A DNA stretch of 64,000 nt from Shimia sp051201625 (GCF_051201625.1 NZ_CP179203.1:124001-188000), one strand, 5' to 3'; positions 9,387 through 17,763 are shown, numbered from the stretch's first letter. Numbers and translations are program-made. The notes: generated by a model not told the origin, from the sequence alone.

Positions 9387-9462
9387 GCCTCAATAGCTCA
9401 GCTGGTAGAGCAGGTCCTTCGTAAGGACAAGGTCGGGGGTTCGAGTCCCTCTTGAGGCACCA
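9387..9462 (+). tRNA. tRNA-Thr (anticodon CGT)
   Basis: A complete 76-base cloverleaf. The acceptor stem GCCTCAA/TTGAGGC is perfect, the D-arm is GCTC/GAGC, the anticodon loop TTCGTAA places CGT at positions 34-36, the T-arm is GGGGG-TTCGAGT-CCCTC, and an encoded CCA ends at 9462. The first anticodon-stem pair is G-A, the rest pair normally. CGT reads ACG, threonine. The sequence immediately downstream is a mosaic of mobile-element fragments, which fits the use of the 3' half of this tRNA gene as an integration site. Confidence 0.96.
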
Positions 9463-9479
9463 CTTTCCCACTGATATTT

Positions 9480-10014
9480 AATACCTTTCGGCAAAGCGAG
9501 TCGCCACTTATAGGGCGATCACAGTTGTCGATAACGACGATGCCGTCGCCGGCCATCAAGACCGCACCAATCCGCTTCTCGTCTTCTTCTTCTGTTTTGC
9601 CTTGAGATATGATCGTGGGCGAATGGCCGTAGGCCATGATCCCGATGGCGGCGGCAACATATGTTTTTCCGCTCCCAGCAGTTGGCGCGTCCAGTGCGAA
9701 GAGAGGTGCAGTCCTCAGCGATCTGCGAATGAAGGAGGTGAGCACAGCTGCGAGTAAGACGCTTTTATCGACAGGTTCAGCAAACCGGAAATCCTGAAAC
9801 GGTCGCCACAGAATATGAAGTGCCTGAATGGCTTCCTCTCTTGAAGGTGCCTCAGGAACCGGGTCGAATACGGCGTCTCCAGGATCGTAGAGCAGGCCAG
9901 ATTCATAATCGTATCCGGGTGTCTGAAGAATTGAACCATCCGCGCGCAGCGTGGGCGTAGAAATGATTCCATTAAGCACCGGGACGCGCCATTCACCTAC
10001 ACGTGCGATGTATG
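9480..10014 (-). pseudogene. Primase/helicase-like ATPase fragment (element remnant)
   Basis: The reverse strand encodes a fragment lacking both ends. It begins near TYIARVGEWRVPVLNG, includes TPTLRADGSI and YDYESGLLYDPGD, a Walker A motif APTAGSGKTY and a probable Walker B region GIVVIDNCDRP, and loses similarity after GDSLCRKVL near 9480. The pattern resembles the large ATPase/primase-type proteins carried by integrative elements and phages of alphaproteobacteria. The open frame continues into the tRNA on one side and into an IS6 fragment on the other, so the long frame is accidental and only the middle is real. Inference: relic of an element once integrated at tRNA-Thr. Confidence 0.7.
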
Positions 10015-10023
10015 TCGACGCGT

Positions 10024-10231
10024 GGCCTACGCCACGCCGAGGAGTTGAATGAACTTCTATCTGTTTCGTCTCACATCGTGGTGCATTGTGCTGCCGGCTT
10101 GGGCCGGACAGGTATGTTCTGCGCAGAAATGCTTGTGCGGATGGGATGGTCTGCCGAGGATGCAATCCAAAGAGTGCGCAGCATAAGACCAGGCGTGATC
10201 GAAACGCGCGAGCAGGAACGTTACTTATCTC
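10024..10231 (+). pseudogene. Tyrosine-phosphatase-like fragment
   Basis: The plus strand encodes the C-terminal half of a dual-specificity/tyrosine-phosphatase-like protein. The P-loop VVHCAAGLGRTGMF matches HCxxGxGR[ST], followed by AIQRVRSIRPGVIETREQERYL, the usual end of this group. The N-terminal half with the general-acid Asp is absent. The frame opens at a junction with the antisense primase fragment, near a perfect inverted repeat GCGTGGC-ctac-GCCACGC. It is cut off at its end by an IS6 fragment. It is probably not functional. Confidence 0.7.
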
Positions 10232-10411
10232 ATGGACACGTTTCCGGCGGATTTTAACAGCGAACATTGGGCCAAATCTATTCCATCAGTACCGCACCGT
10301 CTCCTAACTGATGTCGATGCTGCGCTCGTGCAGCATGTCCTCGGCGTTTCGAAGCGAAAGTGGAAATCGAACGCACATCATAACCGCCAGGCCAATGCCC
10401 TCAACCTGTCC
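10232..10411 (-). pseudogene. IS6-family transposase N-terminal fragment
   Basis: Read on the minus strand, the DNA gives GLAVMMCVRFPLSLRNAED, then MLHERSIDIS, stop, ETVRY, stop, WNRFGPMFAVKIRRKRV. This is the N-terminal DNA-binding part of an IS6-family transposase with two nonsense codons replacing expected residues. It joins the phosphatase fragment at about 10231 and ends just before the DUF3010 stop. It differs in detail from the other two IS6 remnants in the window, so it came from a different family member. Confidence 0.78.
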
Positions 10412-10413
10412 AG

Positions 10414-10836
10414 TTAGGCTAACTTCATGAGGCCATACACTCCCGCCACAAAAGCATTCTTTAGGTAAACGGGTAGCTTTTCTGGATAATCGTCAATCTC
10501 TTTCTTGGAAAACGCCGCAAGGGTGGCGGCATGCACGAATTTGGTGTCTGTCCCTTCAACCAATTGAAGCAATGTTTCCAACTTAAAGGTGGCCGGTCCA
10601 CCAGCCATCTTACCTTTGCGCGCCCGCGACTTAATCACAAATGTGTCAATCTCGTGCTCAACCGCAAAACCTTGCATCTCGGCTAGACAGGATTTGAGAT
10701 CAGCATCAGACGTGTCGTCCGAGATCTCAATCCGGGTCGTCGCAATTGGAAGTTTAGCAACCTGTCCGCCCTCGTCATAAAGGACGACAGCCACACGCAC
10801 CTCTTGTGCCGAAATTTCACATCCGCAAACTCTCAT
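10414..10836 (-). CDS. DUF3010 family protein
   Basis: A 140-residue protein beginning MRVCGCEISAQEVRVAVVLYD, with RARKGKMAGGPATFKLETLLQL in the middle and LPVYLKNAFVAGVYGLMKLA at the end. These blocks match DUF3010, a small family with a predicted RNase H-like fold (inferred from the family pattern of an early strand bearing acidic residues). The function is unknown. It stands alone, with the IS6 fragment against its 3' end, so its downstream context has been rearranged while the reading frame stayed intact. Confidence 0.82.
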   Translation of the reverse strand: MRVCGCEISAQEVRVAVVLYDEGGQVAKLPIATTRIEISDDTSDADLKSCLAEMQGFAVEHEIDTFVIKSRARKGKMAGGPATFKLETLLQLVEGTDTKFVHAATLAAFSKKEIDDYPEKLPVYLKNAFVAGVYGLMKLA

Positions 10837-11240
10837 ACCGCCCTCCAGGCCAGTTCAATTCGAGGATTATGGCATATCATGGGACAGCATTTGCAGGTTT
10901 TTAGGTGTCACCTCTGCCCATCAGGCAAAAAACTCGAGAATGGATCGGGCACTGCCGTCAACACCATCAATCACCTTTCTGTCAAAAGAATACTTCCGGT
11001 CATGCCGCAACTTAAGGTCGCCAACACAAGTTTCTTGCGGTTCAACATCACCGAGATCTTCTTTTTGATCCGCGAGCTTTCCAGAATCCAGAAGATGGCG
11101 CGCAGCATGTAGGCAGTGCTTCGAGCGGGCCGCGCAAATCCGGAACCAACGACATTTTGCTAAATGGGAGGGACAGAACGGTTGCGCTAGTAGGCGCGAT
11201 ATACGAGATTGTACGTCTATCGCCAAAGAGGGAGTACGAC
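10837..11240. other. Intergenic region with a possible minus-strand gene fragment
   Basis: About 400 bases. On the minus strand, from roughly 11130 to 10921, a frame reads protein-like sequence (ARHLLDSGKLADQKEDLGD, then LRHDRKYSFDRKVIDGVDG) without a clear start. I do not recognise it. It could be the end of a decayed gene or chance. No other feature was recognised. Confidence 0.25.
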
Positions 11241-11570
11241 ATGCTGATCTATGGATTAAACACCTGCCCGGTTTGTCAAAGAGCCCGTAAGGCGCTGGAA
11301 GCTGAAGGTAGAGAAATTGAATTTCGCGACATCCGGGCAAACCCTCTGAGCGAAGATGAATTGGCAGAACTGATTACAGAATTCGGGGATCGGCTGGTCG
11401 ACCGAACATCTAATGATTATCGGGCACTGAATGATTGGCTAAAAAATTCGGAAGCAGAAGCTCAGATCGCGGCTCGCCCAAAGGTAATGGCCCGTCCTGT
11501 AATACGCGACCAAGATGCTCTTTACCTAGGCTGGGATGATACAGTTCAGAAAACTCTTTTAGCAAAGTGA
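11241..11570 (+). CDS. ArsC/Spx-family thioredoxin-fold protein
   Basis: A 109-residue protein with the ArsC/Spx/YffB layout: MLIYGLNTCPVCQRARKAL at the start with a CxxC pair, then IEFRDIRANPLSEDEL, and the late KVMARPVIRD segment that lines the active site in this family. ArsC proteins use a single N-terminal Cys and glutathione. The CPVC here resembles both glutaredoxin and Spx, so a specific arsenate reductase role is not supported. A GGGAG site precedes the ATG at 11241. An in-frame ATG 28 codons upstream has no matching family sequence. Confidence 0.8.
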   Translation: MLIYGLNTCPVCQRARKALEAEGREIEFRDIRANPLSEDELAELITEFGDRLVDRTSNDYRALNDWLKNSEAEAQIAARPKVMARPVIRDQDALYLGWDDTVQKTLLAK

Positions 11571-12003
11571 TTTCCTTGATCACTAAGACAAACCCAATTT
11601 AAGTAGGTTGTATTCAGTTTTGCCGCTTCATCGCTTCCAATCACGCCGATCCCAGAGTACCGGTTTGATCAGGCTTGGGCGCCATGTGTGGTTTTTGTTC
11701 CTGACCGCTCGGCCTCAAATTGTCCGGGTTCTTGCCACGCTTTGATGCGTGTGCAGTATCCTTCCCAGTATCTATTATCACACGATCTTCACGCGCCGAA
11801 GCCCCTGAAGGAGATCTACCTAAAAACGCTGAAGCAGCATTTGTGGCATACTGCAAGAAGCAGGATTCACTTAGATAAGAAAAGGTGGCCTGTTCCATTA
11901 TTCGGTATTGCTCGAAATAACGAAACTTGACAAGTCAGTGCTCCGGGCTTCACTAAGGCAGAATTACTTCGATAATTGTCGAAATAACATCTGGAGGAAA
12001 CTT
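11571..12003. promoter_or_regulatory. Intergenic region and putative operator upstream of the doeB-like gene
   Basis: No convincing gene lies in about 430 bases. Near its right end the decamer TCGAAATAAC occurs twice as a direct repeat (11912-11921 and 11979-11988). The second copy is part of an inverted repeat TTCGA-N6-TCGAA at 11968-11983. A TTGACA lies between them at 11927-11932. The layout suggests a regulated promoter for the downstream deacylase. The regulator is not in the window. Confidence 0.4.
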
Positions 12004-13005
12004 GTGGTGGCAACATCCATCATATCTGAAGTGGATTTTGATGCGACCGGCAAGCAGGGTGGGTATTTGCGTTTGCCACATTCTGTGCATCGCTCCGCCT
12101 ATGGCTGGATACCTATCCCGATCACTTGCCTCAAGAACGGTAACGGACCGACGCTTGTCGTCATGGCGGGCAACCATGGTGATGAATATGAAGGGCAGAT
12201 CGCGGTGGCGAACCTTGCGCGCTCGTTAGAGGCAAGGGAAACTCGTGGACGGCTGATCTTGTTGCCTATGGTCAATGCGCCCGCAGCTGAAGCCGGTTTG
12301 CGTACGTCACCCATTGACGAAGGGAATCTCAACCGCTTGTTTCCTGGAAATCCCAGCGGCACCCCAACTGAAATGATCGCGCACTATATTGAGGAGGTGC
12401 TCATGCCACTGGCGGACTATTCCGTTGATCTGCATTCTGGTGGCAGTTCATTACTTTACCCAGCGACCTTGTTGCGCGGCAAGGGGCATAACGCTGAAGA
12501 GACCAAGGCGTTGATTGCTCTGCAAGAGGCGTTTGATTTGCCCTACGCATGGGTGTTTACGAGCGGCGGTGGGCGCGGCAGCTCGGGGCGCACGGCGATG
12601 GGGGCCGCGAATCGCAAGGGTGTCATCAACGTGATGGCAGAACTTGGCGGTGGTGGTGAGGTAACGCCAGATATTCTGTGCCGGACTGAACGCGGATTAC
12701 GCCGTATCCTGCATGAGTTGGGTATGTTGCCTAACTACGTACCGGATACAGCTCTGGGCACGCGAGAGCTAAACGTTCAAGGATCAATATATGCCTATTC
12801 CGCGGGGGTGTTTCAGCCGATGAAATCCATCGGGGACGATGTGGAGGCGGGCGAGGTTGTTGGGTTGATCCATCATGCAGATACCCCCGGTGCCATGCCG
12901 GATGAAATCACGTCTCCCTATCCGGGGATTATTCTGTGCCAACGTGCTATGGCGCGGGTTGTTCGGGGCGATGCAGTGTTTCAAATCGCTGCGGATGCGA
13001 TATGA
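12004..13005 (+). CDS. Succinylglutamate desuccinylase/aspartoacylase-family deacylase (DoeB-like)
   Basis: A 333-residue zinc deacylase. The segment AGNHGDEYEGQI carries the HxxE zinc ligands, TSPIDEGNLNRLFPGNPSG and DYSVDLHSGGSSLLYPA complete the active site, and AELGGGGE comes late. The pattern is closest to DoeB, the N-acetyl-2,4-diaminobutyrate deacetylase of ectoine breakdown. The following gene begins like EutB, another ectoine-locus enzyme, which strengthens the call, but doeA, eutA and the regulator are absent. The start is a GTG at 12004 with a TGGAGGAAA ribosome site directly upstream. The stop overlaps the eutB-like ATG. Confidence 0.82.
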   Translation: MVATSIISEVDFDATGKQGGYLRLPHSVHRSAYGWIPIPITCLKNGNGPTLVVMAGNHGDEYEGQIAVANLARSLEARETRGRLILLPMVNAPAAEAGLRTSPIDEGNLNRLFPGNPSGTPTEMIAHYIEEVLMPLADYSVDLHSGGSSLLYPATLLRGKGHNAEETKALIALQEAFDLPYAWVFTSGGGRGSSGRTAMGAANRKGVINVMAELGGGGEVTPDILCRTERGLRRILHELGMLPNYVPDTALGTRELNVQGSIYAYSAGVFQPMKSIGDDVEAGEVVGLIHHADTPGAMPDEITSPYPGIILCQRAMARVVRGDAVFQIAADAI

Positions 13006-13123
13006 GCCCCCATTCTGAAACGTTGGATGACATTCGGGCTGCGCAAGTTGCACTAGCGGGCGTCGTTGTCCGTACGCCCTTTTTTGAGAACACGGATGTG
13101 AATGCCATGCTGGGTGGCGGTTC
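13002..13123 (+). pseudogene. EutB-like threonine dehydratase family, N-terminal fragment
   Basis: The ATG overlaps the doeB-like stop (ATGA). The frame gives SETLDDIRAAQVALAGVV then VRTPFFENTDVNAMLGG, the start of a fold-type II PLP dehydratase of the threonine dehydratase/EutB kind. Similarity ends where IS6-element sequence begins (about 13124), and the frame closes at 13145. The PLP lysine and the rest of the roughly 320-residue protein are missing here and are not found on the other side of the element, so insertion was accompanied by deletion. Confidence 0.72.
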
Positions 13124-13905
13124 TGCCGGAGGAAAGCTTGTTTGAGCTGAGCAGGGTGAAGACCTAGCGTCGCCAAATGACAAACCGCGACCCATTTAAG
13201 TACTTCAAGACGAGTCCTGAGATCATTCGCCTTGCGGTGATGGTGCGCGTCCGATTTCCACTTTCCGCGCGCAATGTTGAGGATCTTTTGCGCGAGCGAG
13301 GGATCGATGCGAGCCACGAAACCAACCATTTCTGTTGGAACAGATTTTGCCCGATATTTACCGCCAAGATTCGCAAAAATTGGGTCAGTCGGATGCGAGC
13401 ATACCCAAACAGACGGTGGCACCTGGAAGAGGTTTTTGTGTAGATCAATGGAGAGACGCATTACTTATGGCGGGCCGTGGATCACGAGGGCGAGGTGCTT
13501 GAAAGCTATGTCACCAAGCGCCGTGATCCCAAGGCGGCGTTGAAATTCCTGAAAAAGACAGTGAAGTGCTTCGGTCCGCCACACATCATCGTGACCGACC
13601 TACTGCGGTCCTACGGCGCCGCGATGAAGGTCATCGGGAACGCTGACAGACAAGAAACCGGCCGTTGGCTCGACAACTGGGCCGAGATTTTCCACCTTTT
13701 GTTTCGACGAAGAGAATGGGCCATTCTGCGCTTCATTCGTCAGTTCACAGCTATTTAACTAGGAACGACACATCTATTCACGAGGCAACTTCAAACTTAA
13801 CCGTACCGCCGCTCTCGCTGAGTCGTGCCGATTTTTCTCCAGCTAACTTCACGTTTTCTATGGAAAATTCAGACTAGTACGAATTTGTCTGAAAGCAACG
13901 CCGCG
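13124..13905 (+). mobile_element. IS6-family insertion sequence, inactivated
   Basis: The left boundary is inferred from the sequence shared with the copy near 21.43 kb, starting around TTCTGCCGGAGGAAAGCTTG. The right boundary (about 13850-13905) is a guess from the end of the transposase reading. The element carries one transposase gene with a nonsense codon and a frame disruption. No clear terminal inverted repeat pair or target duplication could be read. It separates the truncated eutB-like gene from the G+C-rich transport cassette. Confidence 0.65.
13177..13846 (+). pseudogene. IS6-family transposase, degenerate
   Basis: Reading starts with MTNRDPFKYFKTSPEIIRLA and continues through FPLSARNVEDLLRERGIDAS. 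A TAG at 13441-13443 interrupts the frame just before INGETHYLWRAVDHEGEVLE, and the frame then resumes unchanged through IIVTDLLRSYGAAMKVIGN. Near 13725-13740 the frame shifts, a short segment is lost, and another stop occurs before ERHIYSRGNFKLNRTAALAE and the final stop at 13844. In the catalytic triad the first Asp appears as Glu (WHLEEVFV), the second Asp (VTDLLRSY) is kept, and the third position (WAEIFH) keeps Glu. It is clearly inactive. Confidence 0.85.
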
Positions 13906-14035
13906 AATGGTTAAGTCCGCCTCTGCGCTATCGGCCGCGCTGAATGTTGGCGAAGCATGAATTCTTGAGCTAGTAAGAAAATAACACTTGTCATGGGTAT
14001 TTTTTACCATACAGTCAAAATTGGGGGAGTATTGA

Positions 14036-15337
14036 ATGCTTGACATTATCGTCAGACAGGCCCGCTTACCGGATGGCCGTGGGCCGTTGGATATCGCGAT
14101 CAAAGAGGATCGCATCGTCGAAATCGCCCCGAGGATTGTGGCGGAAGCACACCAAGAGATCGACGCAACCGACCGCTTGGTTTCGCCCCCTTTTGTTGAC
14201 CCTCATTTCCATATGGACGCGACTCTCAGTCTCGGGCTGCCAAGGATGAATGCCTCAGGCACGCTCCTCGAGGGCATCGCGCTTTGGGGCGAACTGAAGC
14301 CCCTGTTGACGCCGGAAGCGGTGATTGAGCGGGCACTGCGCTACTGTGATCTTGCGGTGTCGCAAGGCCTATTGTCGATTCGAAGCCATGTCGATGTCTC
14401 TACCGCCCCGCTTGTTGGTGTTGAGGCATTGCTTGAGGTTCGCAAGCAGGTGTCCCCTTATATCGATTTACAGCTGGTAGCTTTTCCACAGGATGGGCTC
14501 TTCCGTGCTGAAAAGGCTGAGAAAAACCTGCTTAGTGCTTTGGATATGGGTGTTGATATTGTGGGTGGCATCCCGCATTTCGAACGCACCATGGCCGAGG
14601 GCGCGCGTTCGGTCGTGCGGCTGGCAGAAATCGCTGCAGATCGGAGCTTAAAGTTGGATCTGCATTGCGATGAAAGCGATGATCCGATGTCGCGCCATGT
14701 GGAAACGCTAGCCCATGAAACGACGCGGCTTGGGCTTGGGGGGCAGGTCACGGCCAGCCATGTCACGGCGATGCACTCCTACGACAATTACTATGCGTCG
14801 AAACTAATCCCGCTGATCGCAGAGTCAGGTATGAACGTAGTGCCCAACCCGCTGATCAACATCACGCTTCAGGGTCGGTCCGACACATATCCTCGTCGGC
14901 GGGGCTTGACCCGCGTGCCGGAATTGCGCGCCGCTGGTGTGAATGTCGCCTTCGGGCAGGATTGCACCATGGACCCGTGGTATTCGCTTGGCTCTGCTGA
15001 TATGCTGGAGGTGGCACATATGGGCGTGCACGCAGTGCCTATGACCTCCCGAGAGGCGATGGACTGGGCATTTACATCCGTCACCCAAAACGGTGCTGTG
15101 GCAATGGGCCTGCCAGATCCCACGATCCGCGAGGGTGGCCCGGCCAACATGGTGATATTGCAGGCCCAAAACCCAATTGAGGCGGTTCGGATGAAGGCCA
15201 CACGGCTTGCGGTTATCAAACACGGAAAGGTTCTGGTACGTACCGCGCCAAGACTGGCAGCGCTCGACCTGCCCAACCGACCAGCAACACTCGACCCTGC
15301 GAACTACGCGCCAGCATCACCCGAACCCAAGACTTGA
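14036..15337 (+). CDS. Cytosine deaminase-like amidohydrolase
   Basis: A 433-residue metal-dependent hydrolase of the amidohydrolase superfamily, closest in pattern to CodA cytosine deaminase. It shows the first metal pair in DPHFHMDATLS, the HCDESDDPMSRH segment, the ASHVTAMHSYDNYY block and the late catalytic Asp in GQDCTMDPWYSLGSADML. These match the CodA residues that bind iron or zinc and the pyrimidine ring. Some members deaminate other N-heterocycles, so the substrate is inferred. A GGGGGAG ribosome site precedes the ATG. It opens the G+C-rich cassette whose transporter presumably imports the substrate. Confidence 0.85.
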   Translation: MLDIIVRQARLPDGRGPLDIAIKEDRIVEIAPRIVAEAHQEIDATDRLVSPPFVDPHFHMDATLSLGLPRMNASGTLLEGIALWGELKPLLTPEAVIERALRYCDLAVSQGLLSIRSHVDVSTAPLVGVEALLEVRKQVSPYIDLQLVAFPQDGLFRAEKAEKNLLSALDMGVDIVGGIPHFERTMAEGARSVVRLAEIAADRSLKLDLHCDESDDPMSRHVETLAHETTRLGLGGQVTASHVTAMHSYDNYYASKLIPLIAESGMNVVPNPLINITLQGRSDTYPRRRGLTRVPELRAAGVNVAFGQDCTMDPWYSLGSADMLEVAHMGVHAVPMTSREAMDWAFTSVTQNGAVAMGLPDPTIREGGPANMVILQAQNPIEAVRMKATRLAVIKHGKVLVRTAPRLAALDLPNRPATLDPANYAPASPEPKT

Positions 15338-15362
15338 CACTAGTAAGATCAAAAAAACGTCC

Positions 15363-15393
15363 GTTACCACTAGAAACGCCTGTTACCACTAGA
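15363..15393. repeat. 12-bp direct repeat before the BMP binding-protein gene
   Basis: GTTACCACTAGA occurs at 15363-15374 and again at 15382-15393, 19 bases start to start (just under two helical turns on the same face). A related CACTAGTA lies just upstream, at the end of the amidohydrolase gene. It may be an operator or a local duplication. It lies 13 bases before the ATG of the binding-protein gene, so it could also affect translation. Confidence 0.5.
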
Positions 15394-15405
15394 GAGGAAT
15401 TACTC

Positions 15406-16389
15406 ATGAAGCTCTTAACCACACGCCGCCAGCTCCTAATTGGCGCTGCAGCCACCCTTGCTTTGCCTGCGTACGTCCGACGCGCCAACGCCCAAAAGGC
15501 GATCCGTATCGCTGGTGTACATATGTCGCCGGTGGAAAATGCCTGGAACAGCCGCATCCATGTAGCCATGCAGGAAGCCGCAACATCGGGCCTCATCGAG
15601 TATGAATTCTCCGAGGGCGTAGCTCCCACCGACTATCCCCGCGCCATGCGCGAATATGCTGAAAGCGGCGCGGATATCATCTGGGGCGAATCCTATGCTG
15701 TGGAACGTGAGGCGCGTGAAGTGGCGGGCGACTATCCTGACACCGCCTTCCTGATGGGCTCCTCCGGTGGACCCGAGGGTGATAATTTCGGCGTATTTGG
15801 CACTCGGAACCACGAAGCCGCCTATCTGGCTGGGATGCTGGCTGGGCAGATGTCCGATAGCAATGTCTTTGGCTCCGTTGGCGGTTACCCGATCCCCGAA
15901 GTGAACCTTCTGATCAACGCCTTCCGTATGGGGGTCAGCGAGGTGAACCCTGACGCCACCTTCCTCAACGGCTTTATCGGCGCCTGGTTTGACCCAGCCC
16001 GCGCACAGGAAGCGGCGATTGCGCAGATCGACGCGGGCGCAGATATCCTGTTTGGCGAACGGATCGGCACGGCGGATGCGGCGCAGGCCCGCGGCGTGAA
16101 GGCCATCGGCTCGCTAATCGACTATACGCCGCGTTACCCTGGCACGGTCTTTGCCAACGCGATCTGGAACTACGGCCCAACCATCGCCGCCATCGTGGCA
16201 GACGTACAGGCGGGCAACGCCACTGGACGCAACTACACGGAATACTCTTTCATGGCCCATGGCGGCAATGAGTTGATCTATGTCGCCGATGAAGTGCCTG
16301 CCGATGCGATAGCTGGGATGGAAGCCAAGCAGAACGCGATTCAATCTGGTGGATGGAACGTCCCACTCGACGAAAACGAGCCCGCCTGA
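15406..16389 (+). CDS. BMP-family ABC transporter substrate-binding protein
   Basis: A 327-residue periplasmic binding protein of the basic membrane protein (BMP/PnrA) family, which typically binds nucleosides or related heterocycles. The N-terminus LLTTRRQLLIGAAATLALPA is a twin-arginine type signal ending at about ANA. The mature part shows FGTRNHEAAYLAGMLAG and PRYPGTVFANAIWNYGP, family blocks that form the hinge. The ATG at 15406 follows an AGAGAGGAAT ribosome site. It lies between the amidohydrolase and the amidase, and the ATPase and permeases follow. Confidence 0.88.
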   Translation: MKLLTTRRQLLIGAAATLALPAYVRRANAQKAIRIAGVHMSPVENAWNSRIHVAMQEAATSGLIEYEFSEGVAPTDYPRAMREYAESGADIIWGESYAVEREAREVAGDYPDTAFLMGSSGGPEGDNFGVFGTRNHEAAYLAGMLAGQMSDSNVFGSVGGYPIPEVNLLINAFRMGVSEVNPDATFLNGFIGAWFDPARAQEAAIAQIDAGADILFGERIGTADAAQARGVKAIGSLIDYTPRYPGTVFANAIWNYGPTIAAIVADVQAGNATGRNYTEYSFMAHGGNELIYVADEVPADAIAGMEAKQNAIQSGGWNVPLDENEPA

Positions 16390-16404
16390 TCACGCGGCTC
16401 TGAC

Positions 16405-17763
16405 ATGACGGATGCAACGGCTCTTGCTATCGCCATAACCCAAGGTCACGTTTCTGCCCGTGCGGTGATGGAGGCCAGCCTCACCGCCTGCCACGCGCAG
16501 GCGGAACTGGGGGCCGTTGTATTTCATGACGAGGATTTGGCCCGCGCAGGCGCTGCGGCGGCAGACGCTCTGCCCGCCGATCAGCGCGGACCGTTTCATG
16601 GCGTGCCTACCCTTGTGAAAGACCTTGGCGGCTTTGCAAAATGCTTGCCTGCGGCAGCAGGCTCAGTGGTGATCCGCGCTCAGGCGCGCAAACCGGATCG
16701 CGACAGCCATCTGTGGCAGGATTTGCGCCGAACTGGTCTGATTCCTTTCGGCCTGACTGCAACACCTCCATTTGGTCTGTCGCTGACGTGTGAGCCTGAG
16801 GGCTTGCAGCCCGCTCGCAACCCCTGGAATCCAGATCTCACGCCGGGTGGCTCGTCTGGCGGCGCTGCGGCGGCCGTCGCCGGAGGCATCGTTGCCATTG
16901 CTCATGCCACGGATGCGGCTGGGTCAATTCGCGTACCTGCCGCCTGTTGTGGCCTGACTGGGCTAAAGCCCTCTCGCGGGGTGGTCCGCGGCGGTCCAGA
17001 CTTTGCCAACCACCTGATGGGGATCGCGTCTGAGCTTGTGCTGACGCGGTCAATTCGCGATGTGAAAACAGCGTTTTCCGCCGCTCAACAACCCTTGGCA
17101 CCGGTGCTTTTACCTGAACGCCCCCGTATCGCTTTGGCCTTGCCGGATCGGTGCGGAACGACTCAACGCAACGCCGCTGAGGCCGCCGGAGAGGCGCTGC
17201 GCGATGCTGGGTGCGAGGTGGTTAAGGTCTGCGCGCCCGATCGGTTGGGCGCCGAGGCGCACGCCATCGTGCGCACCATCCTTGCCGTGTCGCTGGCCGA
17301 ATGGCTGGCTACGCTCAAAATCTCCCATGATCAGGTCCCGTCCCTTGCCGGCGCCATGGCCGTTGAGGGGCAGGCAACACCCACACTCGCGCTTTTTGCG
17401 GCCTCACGACAGATCGCACGCCTGACCAACCGCGCCCACAAAATTTTTAGCTCTGCAGATGCCGTCTTGACGCCGGTCCTCTCCTCCGCGCCGCCTCCGG
17501 TCGGTACACTGGACCTTTCTGGGTCTGACCCAGACGCACACATGGCGCAGCTCGAGGCGTTTGCACCGAACGCGGCGCTGGCCAATGTCGCTGGACTGCC
17601 CGCGCTAGCACTGCCCTTTGGCATGTCAGACGGCCTGCCACTTGGCGTACAACTGATCGGCCCAATCGGCTCGGATGCTGCGCTGCTAACTCTGGGTGCT
17701 ATGATCGAGGCGCGCACCGTCACGCTTCCCTTTCCGTCTGCAATCGCAGGCCTGCCCACATGA
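16405..17763 (+). CDS. Amidase signature family enzyme
   Basis: A 452-residue amidase. The catalytic triad regions are visible: Lys in GVPTLVKDLGGF, and the glycine/serine-rich PGGSSGGAAAAVAGG with the cis-Ser, followed by HATDAAGSIRVPAACCGLTG, which carries the nucleophile serine. The family hydrolyses amides ranging from aryl amides to allophanate. Within this cassette, cleavage of an amide made from the imported or deaminated heterocycle is plausible. The stop overlaps the ATPase start by four bases, so the two are translationally coupled. Confidence 0.9.
   Translation: MTDATALAIAITQGHVSARAVMEASLTACHAQAELGAVVFHDEDLARAGAAAADALPADQRGPFHGVPTLVKDLGGFAKCLPAAAGSVVIRAQARKPDRDSHLWQDLRRTGLIPFGLTATPPFGLSLTCEPEGLQPARNPWNPDLTPGGSSGGAAAAVAGGIVAIAHATDAAGSIRVPAACCGLTGLKPSRGVVRGGPDFANHLMGIASELVLTRSIRDVKTAFSAAQQPLAPVLLPERPRIALALPDRCGTTQRNAAEAAGEALRDAGCEVVKVCAPDRLGAEAHAIVRTILAVSLAEWLATLKISHDQVPSLAGAMAVEGQATPTLALFAASRQIARLTNRAHKIFSSADAVLTPVLSSAPPPVGTLDLSGSDPDAHMAQLEAFAPNAALANVAGLPALALPFGMSDGLPLGVQLIGPIGSDAALLTLGAMIEARTVTLPFPSAIAGLPT

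Noticed and set aside
9398..10267. A single long minus-strand open frame of 289 codons after the tRNA
   Set aside because: Its ends are antisense tRNA and IS6 transposase sequence in the same frame. Only the middle (9480-10014) is a real gene fragment.
10921..11340. Minus-strand frame of 139 codons opposite the ArsC-like gene start
   Set aside because: The part over the ArsC-like gene is a shadow. Only the last 70 codons look protein-like, and they could not be assigned, so no gene is called.
11641..11930. Small open frames on both strands upstream of the doeB-like gene
   Set aside because: No family features or ribosome site. Composition fits non-coding sequence.
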